A program made the translations under genes and the position numbers. A stretch of DNA of 64,000 bases from Spartobacteria bacterium LR76 (lineage in GTDB: Bacteria; Verrucomicrobiota; Verrucomicrobiia; Chthoniobacterales; Terrimicrobiaceae). The DNA is taken from NCBI GenBank assembly GCA_003054655.1, contig QAYZ01000014.1, positions 124,001 to 188,000 of the forward strand. Reading direction: 5' to 3'. Positions 44,435 through 54,151 of this stretch are shown here, in pieces (position 1 is the first letter of the stretch; every line of letters begins with the position of its first letter). Under the pieces are notes generated by a model. It was given only the letters and a program-made list of their open reading frames with translations. It had not been told where the DNA came from and ran no database searches.

Positions 44435-46972
44435 TTACTCAAATCTCACTGCAATGGCCGGGCGGATGTTCGCCGCGCGCCAGGCTGGGAAGAGGGCGGC
44501 GACGAGCGCGGCGGGAACCAGCCACAGCGGCGTGGTGAGGATGGGGCTGAGCGGGTAGGTCAGTTCGATCGACCAGCCGAAGAAGGCCTTGTTTACCACC
44601 CAGGTCAGCACCATGGCGAGGGCCATGCCGGAGAGGACGCCGCAGATCGTGGCGGCGATGCCGATCAACCCCGCCTCGCCGAGGAAAATCCCCAGCACCT
44701 GCGGGCGCGACGCTCCGATGGCGCGGAGCACGCCGACCTCGCGCTCCCGCTCCATCACGAGCACGCTGAGAGAAAAGAGCACGCCGATGATCGCCACGAT
44801 CACGGCAATGCCGCGCAGCACGGAGGTGACGGCAAAGGTCTGGTCAAAAATCTCGAAGACGCGCTGGCGGAGGGACTGGTTGTTGTACACGACGAACTGC
44901 CCTTCGTCGCCGAAGGTGGCGCGGAATCGCTGGGCAACGGCGTCGCGGTTTTCCTGCACGCGGATGCCCATCGAGTGCCAGCGTGCGTCGTGCCAGTATT
45001 TCTGGAAGAGCGAACTTTGCATCATGATGACGCCGCGCTCGTTGGTGAAATCGCGAAAGACTCCGCAGACGGTGAACCTCTGATCGCCGGAGGGCGTGGG
45101 CAGGGTGATGGTGTCCCCGGTGTTGATGCGGTAGCGGGTGTACAGGCTCTCGGAAACGGCGACGGCCTGACCGGTGAGAAACTGTTCCTTCGCATCCGGC
45201 CAGGAGCCGGGGAGAAACTCCAGGTCACCGCGCCCTTTGCCATCGAGAACGGTCAGCCCGATCTGGTGGCCCTGCCAGCGAACCGTCATTTCGCGGAAAG
45301 CGGAAACTTCCGCCGTCTCGGGCTGCGAGCGCGCCCAGTCGAGGGCATTGGCGGGCAGGTACGACTCGAAGCCCCCGACGTCATTCGCCGCCGGGGAGAT
45401 GTAAAGGTCGGCCTGGAGCGTGTGGGTGATCCACTTTGCCACGCTGGCGCGGAAGGAATGAATCATCACCGACACGCTGATGGTCAGCGCCACCGCCGAG
45501 GCCAGCGAGGCAATCGTTACGGCATTGCGGTGCATGGCGCGCACGAGGTGATCGGAGGCGAGGCGCAGGTAGACGCCCCGGCTGCGGAAGGTCGCGGCCA
45601 CGCCAGCCGCGAGCCACGGAACGACCAGGGCAAAGCCGGTGAGCACTGCGCCGGCGCTGACGAAGGGAAGCCAGCGGGACCCGAGTTTCAGAGAGAGCGC
45701 GCCGGAAAGAAAGGCGACGAGCAGGATGATGGCGGCGGCGGCGAGGTGCCATGGGCGGCGGGGCGCGAGCTGCTCGACGGCTGCGCCCGGGTGCAGCACC
45801 TTGGCGGGATCGCAGGCTGCCGCCTCCGAGGCGGGACGCCATGCGGCCACGAGGGACGCGCCAATACCGACGGCGAATCCGAGAACGACCTGAGCGGGGG
45901 CGAGGGAGATCGTGCCGAGGCGGATGACCTCGTAAAGACTGGAAACACTTTGCTCGATGGGCGTGGCGACGAGGCTGGCGAGCACCGGGCCGAGCACGAT
46001 GCCGAGCGCGGAGCCGAGCAGCGCCTCGTAGGCGGCCTCGCCGAGGAAGAGCAGGCGCACCTCCGCACGGGTGGCTCCGCAGGCGCGCAGGATGGCGATC
46101 TCCGGGCGGCGGCGCACCACGGATGCGCTCACGCTGTTGTAGATGAGGAGCATGCCGACAAAGAGCGAGACGAGGCTCATCGCCGTGAGATTGAGCTGGA
46201 AGGAACCCAGCAGCGACTCGACCTCACGCGTGCGCGTGACCGGTGGGGCCACGATCACGTCGGCGGGGACCAGCGACTTGAGCGCGGCCGTGACGCGGGC
46301 TTCGTCTTTTGGGGAATCGAGGAGGATCTGGATCGAGGAAAGGTGGCCGGATTTGCCGAGGAGCTCCTGCGCCCAGCCGATGTCCATCGCTGCCACGCGC
46401 GGATCGGCTCCGGCGAGGTTGTGACTGGCGGAAAAAAGAAACGCAGGTTTGAGTTCGCGCCGTGCACTGCCTGCGAGGACGGGGAGTTTCCCCTCGCGCA
46501 TGGCCGGAGCGATGACGGCGAGCTGATCCTTCTGGATGGCGATGGCCTCGGGGTCAGCCAGCCATTTGTCAAAATCCAGCGGCTCGCGGTTGGCTCCCTG
46601 GAGATCGAAGGCAAACAGGTCGCGGCCCGTGAAGGGATCGACGCCGAGGATGCGGAGATACTCGCCCGGCAGGTCGGGAACCACCACCAACCCCTCGACG
46701 ATGGGGGTGGCGGCATGGACGCCGGGAACGGCCTGCACCTTCGGAAATACCTCTTCGGGTACGTCACCTCGTATTTCCAGGTCGGCCTTGCCCGTGGTCA
46801 GCTCGGCGGCGCTGCGAAAGCTCTGGATCGCATTGCGGTTCGCCGCCTGGATGGCCAGGAAAACGGCGACACCGAGCGCGATGCTGAAGACATTGAGCAA
46901 CGTCAGCGCCGGACGCCGCCAGGACGGGCGCACGATCTGTCTCCAGAACAGCGCTCCGAAACGGGAGGTCAT
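44435..46972 (-). CDS. FtsX/MacB-type ABC transporter permease
   Basis: 845 residues with two FtsX-type units. An N-terminal helix (TLLNVFSIALGVAVFLAI) is followed by a large periplasmic domain. Three helices lie around 250-380 (including VSLFVGMLLIYNSVSASVVRRRPEIAILRACG, quoted in part). A second periplasmic domain precedes final helices around 720-835. The REREVGVLRAIGA cytoplasmic segment is typical of the family. It resembles LolC/YbbP-like exporters. No ABC ATPase gene is next to it here, so a partner must lie elsewhere. It starts inside the glnD stop (ATGA). Confidence 0.88.
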   Translation of the reverse strand: MTSRFGALFWRQIVRPSWRRPALTLLNVFSIALGVAVFLAIQAANRNAIQSFRSAAELTTGKADLEIRGDVPEEVFPKVQAVPGVHAATPIVEGLVVVPDLPGEYLRILGVDPFTGRDLFAFDLQGANREPLDFDKWLADPEAIAIQKDQLAVIAPAMREGKLPVLAGSARRELKPAFLFSASHNLAGADPRVAAMDIGWAQELLGKSGHLSSIQILLDSPKDEARVTAALKSLVPADVIVAPPVTRTREVESLLGSFQLNLTAMSLVSLFVGMLLIYNSVSASVVRRRPEIAILRACGATRAEVRLLFLGEAAYEALLGSALGIVLGPVLASLVATPIEQSVSSLYEVIRLGTISLAPAQVVLGFAVGIGASLVAAWRPASEAAACDPAKVLHPGAAVEQLAPRRPWHLAAAAIILLVAFLSGALSLKLGSRWLPFVSAGAVLTGFALVVPWLAAGVAATFRSRGVYLRLASDHLVRAMHRNAVTIASLASAVALTISVSVMIHSFRASVAKWITHTLQADLYISPAANDVGGFESYLPANALDWARSQPETAEVSAFREMTVRWQGHQIGLTVLDGKGRGDLEFLPGSWPDAKEQFLTGQAVAVSESLYTRYRINTGDTITLPTPSGDQRFTVCGVFRDFTNERGVIMMQSSLFQKYWHDARWHSMGIRVQENRDAVAQRFRATFGDEGQFVVYNNQSLRQRVFEIFDQTFAVTSVLRGIAVIVAIIGVLFSLSVLVMEREREVGVLRAIGASRPQVLGIFLGEAGLIGIAATICGVLSGMALAMVLTWVVNKAFFGWSIELTYPLSPILTTPLWLVPAALVAALFPAWRAANIRPAIAVRFE

Positions 46973-49701
46973 CCGATGGGCCGGATTGCCGCGCGGCGCA
47001 GCAGCTTCATGATGCGCTTCAACGGAACTTCCTCGGTCAGCTTCAGGCCGTCCTTCACCGTCACGTAAAAGCTGTCGATCGCGACCTCCATTTCCGTGGT
47101 GATGCGCGACAGCTCGATGTTGACCCCGGCCTCGCCAAAGGCGCGGAGCAGGTCATACAGAAGGCCGAGGCGGTCCGGGGTCTGGATGTCGATGAGCGTG
47201 TAGTTTGGGTGCGAGATGTTGTCGATGTTGATCTTGCTCGGCAGTTCGGCCTCCTGCGACATGCGGTAGCTGCGCATGCGGGTGTCCTTGCGGATCAGGG
47301 CGGAGAAGTCGTAGTCCTCCACCGCGAGGGATTCCTGGAGGCAGCTTTCCACGCGGGTGTAATCCTTGGGGTTTGTCACCGGGGTGAGCTGGGTCGTGCA
47401 GACGCGGAAGATGTCGATGGCGAGATTGTCGCCGCGCGTGAAGATATCCGCGCTCAGGATGTTGAGCTGCGCCGAGAGGAACGCTCCCGCGATGCGCTCG
47501 AGCAGGCGCGGGCGGTCCCAGCCGCACACCCACACCTCGCTGTGGCCGAGATCGGGCTTGGGTATCCACTTGAAGCACGGAGCCAGGGCGTCGACGCCGT
47601 CCTTCTTGAGGTGCGTCTCGATGAAGGAGCGGAAGATCTTGAGATGCTGCGCGATCTGGTCCGCGTCGAACATCTGCAAATACCGATCCGGCATGTGCGC
47701 GAAGTGCGCGACGATTTCCTCGCCGTAGTCCTTCGGCAGCTTGGCCTTAACCGCGATCTGGAGTTCGCCGCGATCCTTCTTTAGTCGCTCCAGAGCCTCG
47801 TGGCCGCCCTCGAGGTAATCACTCGTCCTGCGGTAGAGGATCCATACCAGCCCCTCTTTCCAGTCGGACCAGTTCTGGTCGCTCGTGCCCATGCCGTCGG
47901 CGAGGGTGAGGAGCATGAGGGCGTCGAGATTGGCCCGGTTGCCGACGATGCGGGCAAATTCCTCGATCGTCGCCGGATCATCCAGGTTGCGGTTTTGCGC
48001 GGTGGACGAGAGCTCGTAGTGCGAGTTCACCAGCGTGATGAGCATGCGGCGGCGCTCGGAGGAGAGCTGGAGGCGGCGGGCCACCTTCTGGGCGAGGATC
48101 GCGCTGGCGTCCTCGTGGTGGCGCTGGTTGGCGGCCTTGCCCACGTCGTGCAGCAGGATCGCGAGGTAGAGCATGCCGGGATCTTCCAGCTTCTGGAAAA
48201 GCGAGCGATAGCCGCGGAATTTCTCCTCCTCGGCGAAGAGCACCGCGTCGAGCTTCTCGATGCAGACCAGCGTATGCTCATCCGCCGTGTAGCGATGGTA
48301 AAACTCGTGCTGCACCAGACAGGTGAGGGGGGCAAACTCCGGAACCAATCGTGCGAGGAAGCCGAGATCATGCATCTCGCGCAGGATGCGGCCCACCTCG
48401 CCCTTGCGGGAGAGGATGGCGAGGAAGGTCTCTCGCGTCGCCCGGGAATACTGGAACGTCCGGTCCACAAGGCGCAGCCTCCGGCGGAGCGAATCGCTCA
48501 GCTCGGGACTCAGGTCCAGTTTGCGGACCTGAATGTGCAGAAAGGCGCGAATGATGCGAAACACATCCTCGGCAAAGGTCTCGCGATTCTCCGCATACAG
48601 CTTGCCGTTGCGGGAGATGAAGCCGTCGAATCTCTCCACCTTCGGCTTCAAAAGTCCGAGCAGGGCGGGACCCTTTTCCGGCACGAGCTTCATGCGCTCG
48701 ATCGCGGAATCCGTGATAAGGTGGATGTCGCGCGTCTTGGTGTAGTACTCGCGCATGAAAGCCTCCACGCGGCGGAGAATATGGCGCTGCGGGTAGTTGA
48801 AGTCCGAGGCGACGCGCCCCTGGAGCTGGAGCGTCAGGCTGTCCTGCGGGCGGCCGGTCACATAGTGCATCTCCGTGCGGACGCGGAGCAGGAAATCGTA
48901 GGCCTTTTCCAGCGCACGGCGCTCGGGCTCGCGGAGATGCTTGTGCTCGACGAGCTTGGCTGTCGTCATCACGCGCTCCTTGAAGTAGCCGATCCAGAGG
49001 ATGTTCTGGTAGTCGCGCAGGCCGCCGATGCCGTTTTTCACGTTGGGCTCCTGCATGAAGACGCTGTTGCCGTTCTTGTCGTGGACTTCCGTCTGATTGG
49101 CGAGGCGCCACGCAAAGTACTCGGCCTCCCTGCCATCCACGCACTCGGCGACGAAGCGCTCCTTGAACTCGTTGAAAAGCTCGCGGTTGCCGGTGAGATA
49201 ACGGCACTCCAGCATCGAGGTTTTCGTCACGAGGTCGGAGTTGGCCTGCTTGATCGCCTGAGGGATCGAGCGCGTCGAGTGTCCGACCTTGTACCCGATG
49301 TCCCACAGCGCGGTGAGCGTCATCCGTATTGCCTCCTCCGTCACCTTGGAGACCTGGGCGCGGGGCAGGAGGAACATGATGTCGATGTCGCTGCTCGGGG
49401 TGAGTTCGCGGCGGCCATAGCCGCCGAAGGCCGCCACCACGACGCTGTCGGGCAGGCCCTTGGGAGCGACGGAGCGCACAATGCCGTCGAAGAGTTCACG
49501 GAAGAGGATGTCGACGAGGTCGGAACGCTGGCGGGCCACCTCGCGGCCGCCGCCGCCGGACTTGTGCCAGATGCGCAGCCGGTGCTCCTCGATCTTGCGG
49601 AATCCGCGGAAGATCTCGATGGAGTCGTCCTTCTTCTTTCGGGCCTTTTCCTGGAGCGACTTTGCGGCCTGCTCCAAGGCCCGTTCCTTAGGGATGATCA
49701 T
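46969..49701 (-). CDS. glnD: Bifunctional [protein-PII] uridylyltransferase/uridylyl-removing enzyme
   Basis: 910 residues. The nucleotidyltransferase motif GGYGRRELTPSSDID lies at 93-107. The GlnE/GlnD-type helical region follows. The HD hydrolase has H518-D519 in ILLHDVGKAANQRHHED. Two ACT domains end the protein (about 735-800 and 840-905; WVCGWDRPRLLERIAG, DIQTPDRLGLLYDLLRAFGE). It modifies PII according to glutamine, controlling nitrogen assimilation. PII and glnA are not in the window. The ATG at 49701 overlaps the upstream OmpA-like gene end by 4 bases. Confidence 0.95.
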   Translation of the reverse strand: MIIPKERALEQAAKSLQEKARKKKDDSIEIFRGFRKIEEHRLRIWHKSGGGGREVARQRSDLVDILFRELFDGIVRSVAPKGLPDSVVVAAFGGYGRRELTPSSDIDIMFLLPRAQVSKVTEEAIRMTLTALWDIGYKVGHSTRSIPQAIKQANSDLVTKTSMLECRYLTGNRELFNEFKERFVAECVDGREAEYFAWRLANQTEVHDKNGNSVFMQEPNVKNGIGGLRDYQNILWIGYFKERVMTTAKLVEHKHLREPERRALEKAYDFLLRVRTEMHYVTGRPQDSLTLQLQGRVASDFNYPQRHILRRVEAFMREYYTKTRDIHLITDSAIERMKLVPEKGPALLGLLKPKVERFDGFISRNGKLYAENRETFAEDVFRIIRAFLHIQVRKLDLSPELSDSLRRRLRLVDRTFQYSRATRETFLAILSRKGEVGRILREMHDLGFLARLVPEFAPLTCLVQHEFYHRYTADEHTLVCIEKLDAVLFAEEEKFRGYRSLFQKLEDPGMLYLAILLHDVGKAANQRHHEDASAILAQKVARRLQLSSERRRMLITLVNSHYELSSTAQNRNLDDPATIEEFARIVGNRANLDALMLLTLADGMGTSDQNWSDWKEGLVWILYRRTSDYLEGGHEALERLKKDRGELQIAVKAKLPKDYGEEIVAHFAHMPDRYLQMFDADQIAQHLKIFRSFIETHLKKDGVDALAPCFKWIPKPDLGHSEVWVCGWDRPRLLERIAGAFLSAQLNILSADIFTRGDNLAIDIFRVCTTQLTPVTNPKDYTRVESCLQESLAVEDYDFSALIRKDTRMRSYRMSQEAELPSKINIDNISHPNYTLIDIQTPDRLGLLYDLLRAFGEAGVNIELSRITTEMEVAIDSFYVTVKDGLKLTEEVPLKRIMKLLRRAAIRPIG

Positions 49702-50678
49702 TTCGTTCGGATTACGATTTCCACTCGGCGGTTGATCTGCTGTTCCTCGATCGAGCCACCGGGCACGATGAGCCGTGTTTTCCCAAATCCCTGCGCCGTT
49801 ACGCGGTCGGCCGGGATGTTCATCCTCGCGATGAGCCACGCCTTCACGCTGTCGGCGCGGCGCTGGCTGAGAGTCATGTTGTAAGCGTCGGACCCGAAGG
49901 TGTCCGAGTGCCCCTCGATCTGAAAGACGGCCTGCGGGTTGCGGCGAATGAGTTCACCGAGCTTTTCCAGGCTGGCCAGGGACTCGGGGCGGAGGTCGGC
50001 CTCGTTGTAGCCAAAGAGCAGGTCGGTTGGCATGAGGATCGGTGCGGTCTCGGCTGTGAGCGGGCCGGTCTGGGCCAGCAGGTCGTCGAGATTGCTGAAT
50101 CCCGGGGCATTGCGCCCGGCCTCGGCTCCCGTCCTGGCGATGGCCCGGCCCGTCATCGTGTCGGGAGCGAGCAGGTCGCTGACCGCCGCTCCGCCTGCGG
50201 GCTTCTCATTGAGCAGGGCCTGCTGGATCGCCTTGGGGTCCTCCAGGGCGCTCTGAGTGCCGTTTTTCTGCGCCTCGGCCAGCGTGCGCTCCATCGTGGT
50301 CGCGGCGGCGGTGGGCTTCTCGGAGAGAATTTGCTGGTCGATCTTCGGCGCGGCGGGCTGGCCGGGATTCTGCGACATCATCTTTTCGAAGGCCGGGGCT
50401 TCGTCGGGCAGCTTCACGGCATCCGGCGCCATGGCGACCTGCTTTTTCTCGGCGGGTTCGGGTTTGAGGAGCGCCTCGTCGATCTGCGCCCGCTCGATGC
50501 GGAAGGTGCGCGGCACCACCTTTTCGTAAACTTCCTTCTCGGATTTCACCACCGGCGTGAGCCTCGCCCAGTAGAGCAAACCGGCGTGTAGCAGGATCGA
50601 CAGGATCAGCGCCGGAATGATCCACCGCTGGAAACTGGAGGGCGAATCTTCGTCCCGATAATCCTCCGCCATGGTCAT
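49698..50678 (-). CDS. Inner-membrane-anchored OmpA/TonB-like protein
   Basis: 326 residues. A TonB-like N-terminus, short cytoplasmic start and one helix (about 18-38, WIIPALILSILLHAGLLYWA), is followed by a Lys/Pro/Ala-rich linker of about 160 residues. A C-terminal OmpA-like domain spans about 210-326. It has ADLRPESLASLEKLGELI, EGHSDTFGSDAYNMTLSQRR and QINRRVEIVI, the peptidoglycan-binding Asp and Arg positions. It probably links the inner membrane to the cell wall. AGGGGCT lies before ATG 50678 and supports that start. It is the first gene of the overlapping glnD-permease row. Confidence 0.82.
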   Translation of the reverse strand: MTMAEDYRDEDSPSSFQRWIIPALILSILLHAGLLYWARLTPVVKSEKEVYEKVVPRTFRIERAQIDEALLKPEPAEKKQVAMAPDAVKLPDEAPAFEKMMSQNPGQPAAPKIDQQILSEKPTAAATTMERTLAEAQKNGTQSALEDPKAIQQALLNEKPAGGAAVSDLLAPDTMTGRAIARTGAEAGRNAPGFSNLDDLLAQTGPLTAETAPILMPTDLLFGYNEADLRPESLASLEKLGELIRRNPQAVFQIEGHSDTFGSDAYNMTLSQRRADSVKAWLIARMNIPADRVTAQGFGKTRLIVPGGSIEEQQINRRVEIVIRTK

Positions 50679-50754
50679 AGCCCCTCAGGATAGATTCGCC
50701 CGGCGGCGAATTCAATCTGGAACGAAGCCCATGGGTCATTTAGGACTTCGCTTA

Positions 50755-51315
50755 ATGAAGCTGTCCGATTGGGGTAGGAAAGTGCTGGGCGAATTCAAGG
50801 CGATGCCCGGCAAGATCATCGCCCTGAAGGACAAGCCGCATGCCATCGCCGGTGGTGTTGCCATCGGGATGTTCATGGGATTTACCCCGCTCTTCGGGCT
50901 GAAGACCGTGCTCTGTCTGGGTTTGGCCTACATTCTGCGCGTCAACCCGATTGCCGCCGTCATCGCGGTGTCGCTCCATGATATCGTGACGCCCCTCTGG
51001 CCGGTCCTGCTCAAGATCGAGTACGACATTGGCGTTTTTGTGCTCACTCACCTGGGCCACTTTCAGCACATCCCGACCAAGACGCACGGGCTGCACGTGA
51101 AGCTGGGGGAGATGCTGGAGTGGACGACCTTTCTCAATGTCGGTCTGCCTTTGCTCGTCGGATCGCTCTTTCTGGCTGCTCCGGCAGCCGCCATCAGCTA
51201 CGGCCTCACCCTGGGCCTGCTGGAGCGCCGTCTGCGCCGGGAGAGGGAGCGCGAGGCCAGAAAAGAGCTGGAATCCCAGGCCAAAGTCGACCCGGAAACC
51301 TTCCGCGAGGACTGA
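50755..51315 (+). CDS. DUF2062 family membrane protein
   Basis: 186 residues with DUF2062 features: HAIAGGVAIGMFMGFTPLFGLKT, then a long hydrophobic stretch with NPIAAVIAVSLHDIVTPLWP and two late helices (about 125-160). A highly charged tail (RRLRREREREARKELE) follows. Function is unknown; such domains sometimes follow glycosyltransferases. AGGA lies 9 bases before ATG 50755, which decides against earlier in-frame ATGs at 50731 and 50671. It is divergent from the OmpA-like gene. Confidence 0.8.
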   Translation: MKLSDWGRKVLGEFKAMPGKIIALKDKPHAIAGGVAIGMFMGFTPLFGLKTVLCLGLAYILRVNPIAAVIAVSLHDIVTPLWPVLLKIEYDIGVFVLTHLGHFQHIPTKTHGLHVKLGEMLEWTTFLNVGLPLLVGSLFLAAPAAAISYGLTLGLLERRLRREREREARKELESQAKVDPETFRED

Positions 51316-51386
51316 GTCTCCGCCTCGGCCTGATCCTTTTCCCTTGCCGTGAGGGGGGCGCTTGGCCCTAAATCATCGCCCCTTTC

Positions 51387-52262
51387 ATGTCACAGATCCT
51401 TACACTTGGCCTGCCATCCGGCAGCCTGATGGAGTCGACGATCGACCTTTTCGACAAGGCCGGTTTCTCGATCTCCACATCCAAGCGGTCCTACCGGCCG
51501 TCCGTCGACGACCCTGAGCTCGGGCTTCGCCTGCTTCGCGCCCAGGAAATCAGCCGCTACGTCGAGCATGGGTATCTGGACGCAGGTCTCACCGGCCGCG
51601 ACTGGGTGGCCGAGAATGCCTCCGACGTCCACGAGATCATCGAACTGCCTTTCAGCAAAGCCACCGCCCGCCCGACCCGCTGGGTCCTCGTCGTGCCGGA
51701 AGCCTCCGAGATTCATTCCGTGAAGGACCTCGAGGGCAAGCGTGTCGCGACCGAGGCCGTCGGCCTCACCCGCCGGTTCTTCGAAAAGGCCGGGGTCAAT
51801 GTGGAGATCGAGTTCTCCTGGGGTGCCACCGAGGTGAAGGTGCCCGACCTCGTCGACGCCATCGTCGACATTACCGAGACCGGGTCGTCGCTCCGTGCGA
51901 ACAAGCTCCGCATCGTCGAGACGCTGATGGAGTCCTTCCCCGTCCTGATCGTCAACAAGCAGGCCTGGGCCGATTCGGTGAAGCGTGCGAAGCTCGAAAA
52001 TATCGCGCTTCTCCTCAAGGGCGCGCTTAATGCCCGCGACCTCGTCGGACTCAAGATGAATTTACCCGATGCAAATTTGAAGAATTTGCTTGAGGCGCTG
52101 CCTGCGTTGCGAAATCCTACAGTTTCGCCCTTGGCCCAGTCTGGATGGGTTGCTGTCGAAACGATCATTGAAGAAAAGGTCGTTCGCGAGATCATTCCCA
52201 GACTCAAAGCCCTTGGTGCGGAGGGGATTATCGAATATCCGCTCAACAAGGTAGTCTACTAG
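51387..52262 (+). CDS. hisG: ATP phosphoribosyltransferase, long form (HisG)
   Basis: 291 residues, the committed step of histidine synthesis. The catalytic domain begins [22 protein letters not shown], and the PRPP loop region is [18 protein letters not shown]-terminal ACT-like regulatory domain (about 215-291) makes it the long, histidine-inhibited form that needs no HisZ. It lies 21 bases before the small bS22-like gene. Confidence 0.95.
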   Translation: MSQILTLGLPSGSLMESTIDLFDKAGFSISTSKRSYRPSVDDPELGLRLLRAQEISRYVEHGYLDAGLTGRDWVAENASDVHEIIELPFSKATARPTRWVLVVPEASEIHSVKDLEGKRVATEAVGLTRRFFEKAGVNVEIEFSWGATEVKVPDLVDAIVDITETGSSLRANKLRIVETLMESFPVLIVNKQAWADSVKRAKLENIALLLKGALNARDLVGLKMNLPDANLKNLLEALPALRNPTVSPLAQSGWVAVETIIEEKVVREIIPRLKALGAEGIIEYPLNKVVY

Positions 52263-52283
52263 TTTAGAAGTACATCACTGTTC

Positions 52284-52388
52284 ATGGGTTCACTTAAAAA
52301 GAAAAGAAAGGCGAAGATCGCGAAGCACAAGCGTCGCAAGCGCATGCGCGAAAATCGTCACAAGAAGCGGTTGCGCTACAAGTCCTAG
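52284..52388 (+). CDS. bS22/mS38-like (AURKAIP1/COX24 domain) ribosomal peptide, 34 aa
   Basis: 34 residues: MGSLKKKRKAKIAKHKRRKR then MRENRHKKRLRYKS, with 19 Lys/Arg. This matches the DUF1713/COX24 motif of mitochondrial mS38 and the actinobacterial small-subunit protein bS22 (MGSVIKKRRKRM... in Mycobacterium, recalled from memory). It probably lies in the ribosomal small subunit near the decoding centre. It sits between hisG and a secreted TPR gene. It is too short for most gene finders. Confidence 0.8.
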   Translation: MGSLKKKRKAKIAKHKRRKRMRENRHKKRLRYKS

Positions 52389-52405
52389 CGGATAAAGTCT
52401 CCGCC

Positions 52406-54151
52406 ATGAACAGGTGTGGATGTCCCAGAGCCTCCCAGAGAGTGCTTTGGTTGGCATCCTCCCTTGTTTTTGGAGGCTTTATTCTCGTCGCAGGCCCGGT
52501 CCGGGCTGCCGATGCCGATCTCGTTCCGACGGATGTGCCTCACACGGCACCCGATTTGAACGAGAAGGGCAAACGGCAGGCCGACGCGCTCGCGTATTTC
52601 ATGTCCGGCATCTTCGAAGAGGAGAGTGCCGGTCCTGAAAAGGCTCTCGAAAGCAAACGGAAGGTCCTCGACCTCGATCCCGGCTGCTCGGAACTCGCCA
52701 TTGAGGTGGCATATGAGTATCTGCGCCGCGGGGAAACGGCCGAGGCCACCAGCGTGCTCAAGGATGCCATTGCCGCGAAGCGCAAGGTCGTTGCCCCATA
52801 CCTCGCCCTGTCGACGATTTATCTGCGTCACTTGCAGAAGCCGGAGCTTGCCGCGCGTTACGCGCAGCAAGCCATCGACATTGCGCCCGATAATGCCGAT
52901 GGCTACGAGCTCCTCTGGGAGACGTACCTGAGCCAGGGCATGTCCGCGAAGGCCCAGCTCGTCTTGGATCGCGCGGCAAAGTCCAAAAGCACCGACCCCG
53001 AGTTCTGGCTCTCCCTCGCGGAGATGACAGCTCGCGGAGCCGTGCGCGACAACGTGCCGCCGGATGGCGCGACGGTCGCGCAAATGAATCGTTTTCTCGA
53101 CCAGGCCGCCTCTCTCGGAGGGGAAAAGCTCGGCGTCGCTGCCAAGCTGGGCGATCTTTACGCCGTATCCCGCCAGACAGACAAGGCGATTCCCTACTAC
53201 AAGCGAGTGATCGAGTTGCGCTCGGATTCCCTCGCCACTCGCGAAAAGCTCGCCCGTTGCTACCTCGATGCGGGGCAGGTCGATCCGGCCATCGAGCAGT
53301 TTGAGGCCATCGTGGCGGCCAATCCGCTCAGCCTCGATGCCTATGCGACGCTTTCGGAGCTTTACGTCAAAAATGGGGATCTCTCCAAGGCGCTCGTCAA
53401 TGCCCGTCAGGCGGTGGTGATCGAGCCGGGTAACATCGACCGCTATTCCGTGGTGATCGACCTGCTCTATCGCATGAAGCGCTACGAGGAAATGGCCGCC
53501 ACCCTCGCCGAGGCCCGGCGGAATTTTCCCCGCGTCGCTCGCATCACCCACCTTTATGCGGTCTCTCTCAGTCAGGCGGGAAAGAATGACGAGGCGGTGA
53601 AGGCCTTTGCCGAGGCGGAGCGCGAGGGGGAAAACAGCCAGCCCGACCTGCTCGATGCCCGGTTTTATTTTGATTACGGCGGAGCCGCCGAGCGCGCCGG
53701 GCAGCACGATCTGGCTGCCGCCATGCTCAAAAAGAGCATCGACCTCGACCCCGCCAACGCTGGAGAGGCGTACAATTATCTCGGCTACATGTGGGTTGAT
53801 CAGGGAAAGAATCTCGATGAGGCCGAGTTGCTGATCCGGCGCGCGCTCGCCATGGAGCCATCCAACGGGGCCTACATCGACAGCCTGGGCTGGCTTTACT
53901 ACCACCAGGGCAAGTACCAGGAGGCCCTTACGGAGTTGCTCCGGGCGGCGGAGGCTTTGCCCGAACCGGACCCGACGGTTTACGGCCACGTCGCCGATGC
54001 CTATCACAAGCTCGGCAAGACCGCCGAGGCCGTCCTCTACTGGCAGAAGGCCTTGGCGCTCGACCCCGAGAACAAGGAGTTCCTCGCCAAGCTCGACGAA
54101 GCCTCGAAGAAGGTGGCCGAGCAGCCCGAAAAAAAACCAGCCGGCCACTAG
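52406..54151 (+). CDS. Secreted/periplasmic TPR protein
   Basis: 581 residues. A signal peptide (about 10-36, VLWLASSLVFGGFILVAGPVRAAD in part) leads to at least eight TPR units throughout, for example EVAYEYLRRGETAEATSVL, IEQFEAIVAANPLSLDAYA, KSIDLDPANAGEAYNYLGYM and a final KLGKTAEAVLYWQKALALDP. The layout resembles the BepA/YfgC-less TPR proteins common in this phylum. The exact partner is unknown. A strong terminator overlaps its stop codon. Confidence 0.85.
   Translation: MNRCGCPRASQRVLWLASSLVFGGFILVAGPVRAADADLVPTDVPHTAPDLNEKGKRQADALAYFMSGIFEEESAGPEKALESKRKVLDLDPGCSELAIEVAYEYLRRGETAEATSVLKDAIAAKRKVVAPYLALSTIYLRHLQKPELAARYAQQAIDIAPDNADGYELLWETYLSQGMSAKAQLVLDRAAKSKSTDPEFWLSLAEMTARGAVRDNVPPDGATVAQMNRFLDQAASLGGEKLGVAAKLGDLYAVSRQTDKAIPYYKRVIELRSDSLATREKLARCYLDAGQVDPAIEQFEAIVAANPLSLDAYATLSELYVKNGDLSKALVNARQAVVIEPGNIDRYSVVIDLLYRMKRYEEMAATLAEARRNFPRVARITHLYAVSLSQAGKNDEAVKAFAEAEREGENSQPDLLDARFYFDYGGAAERAGQHDLAAAMLKKSIDLDPANAGEAYNYLGYMWVDQGKNLDEAELLIRRALAMEPSNGAYIDSLGWLYYHQGKYQEALTELLRAAEALPEPDPTVYGHVADAYHKLGKTAEAVLYWQKALALDPENKEFLAKLDEASKKVAEQPEKKPAGH

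Noticed and set aside
44975-47068. Long open plus-strand frame antisense to the FtsX-type permease
   Set aside because: The minus-strand frame encodes clear membrane helices and family motifs; the antisense product is low-complexity and Gly/Glu/Arg-rich.
47800-49884. Long open plus-strand frame antisense to glnD (about 690 codons)
   Set aside because: It is a codon-bias shadow of the GC-rich glnD gene. The minus strand shows intact NTase, HD and ACT motifs, and the antisense product shows no domain.
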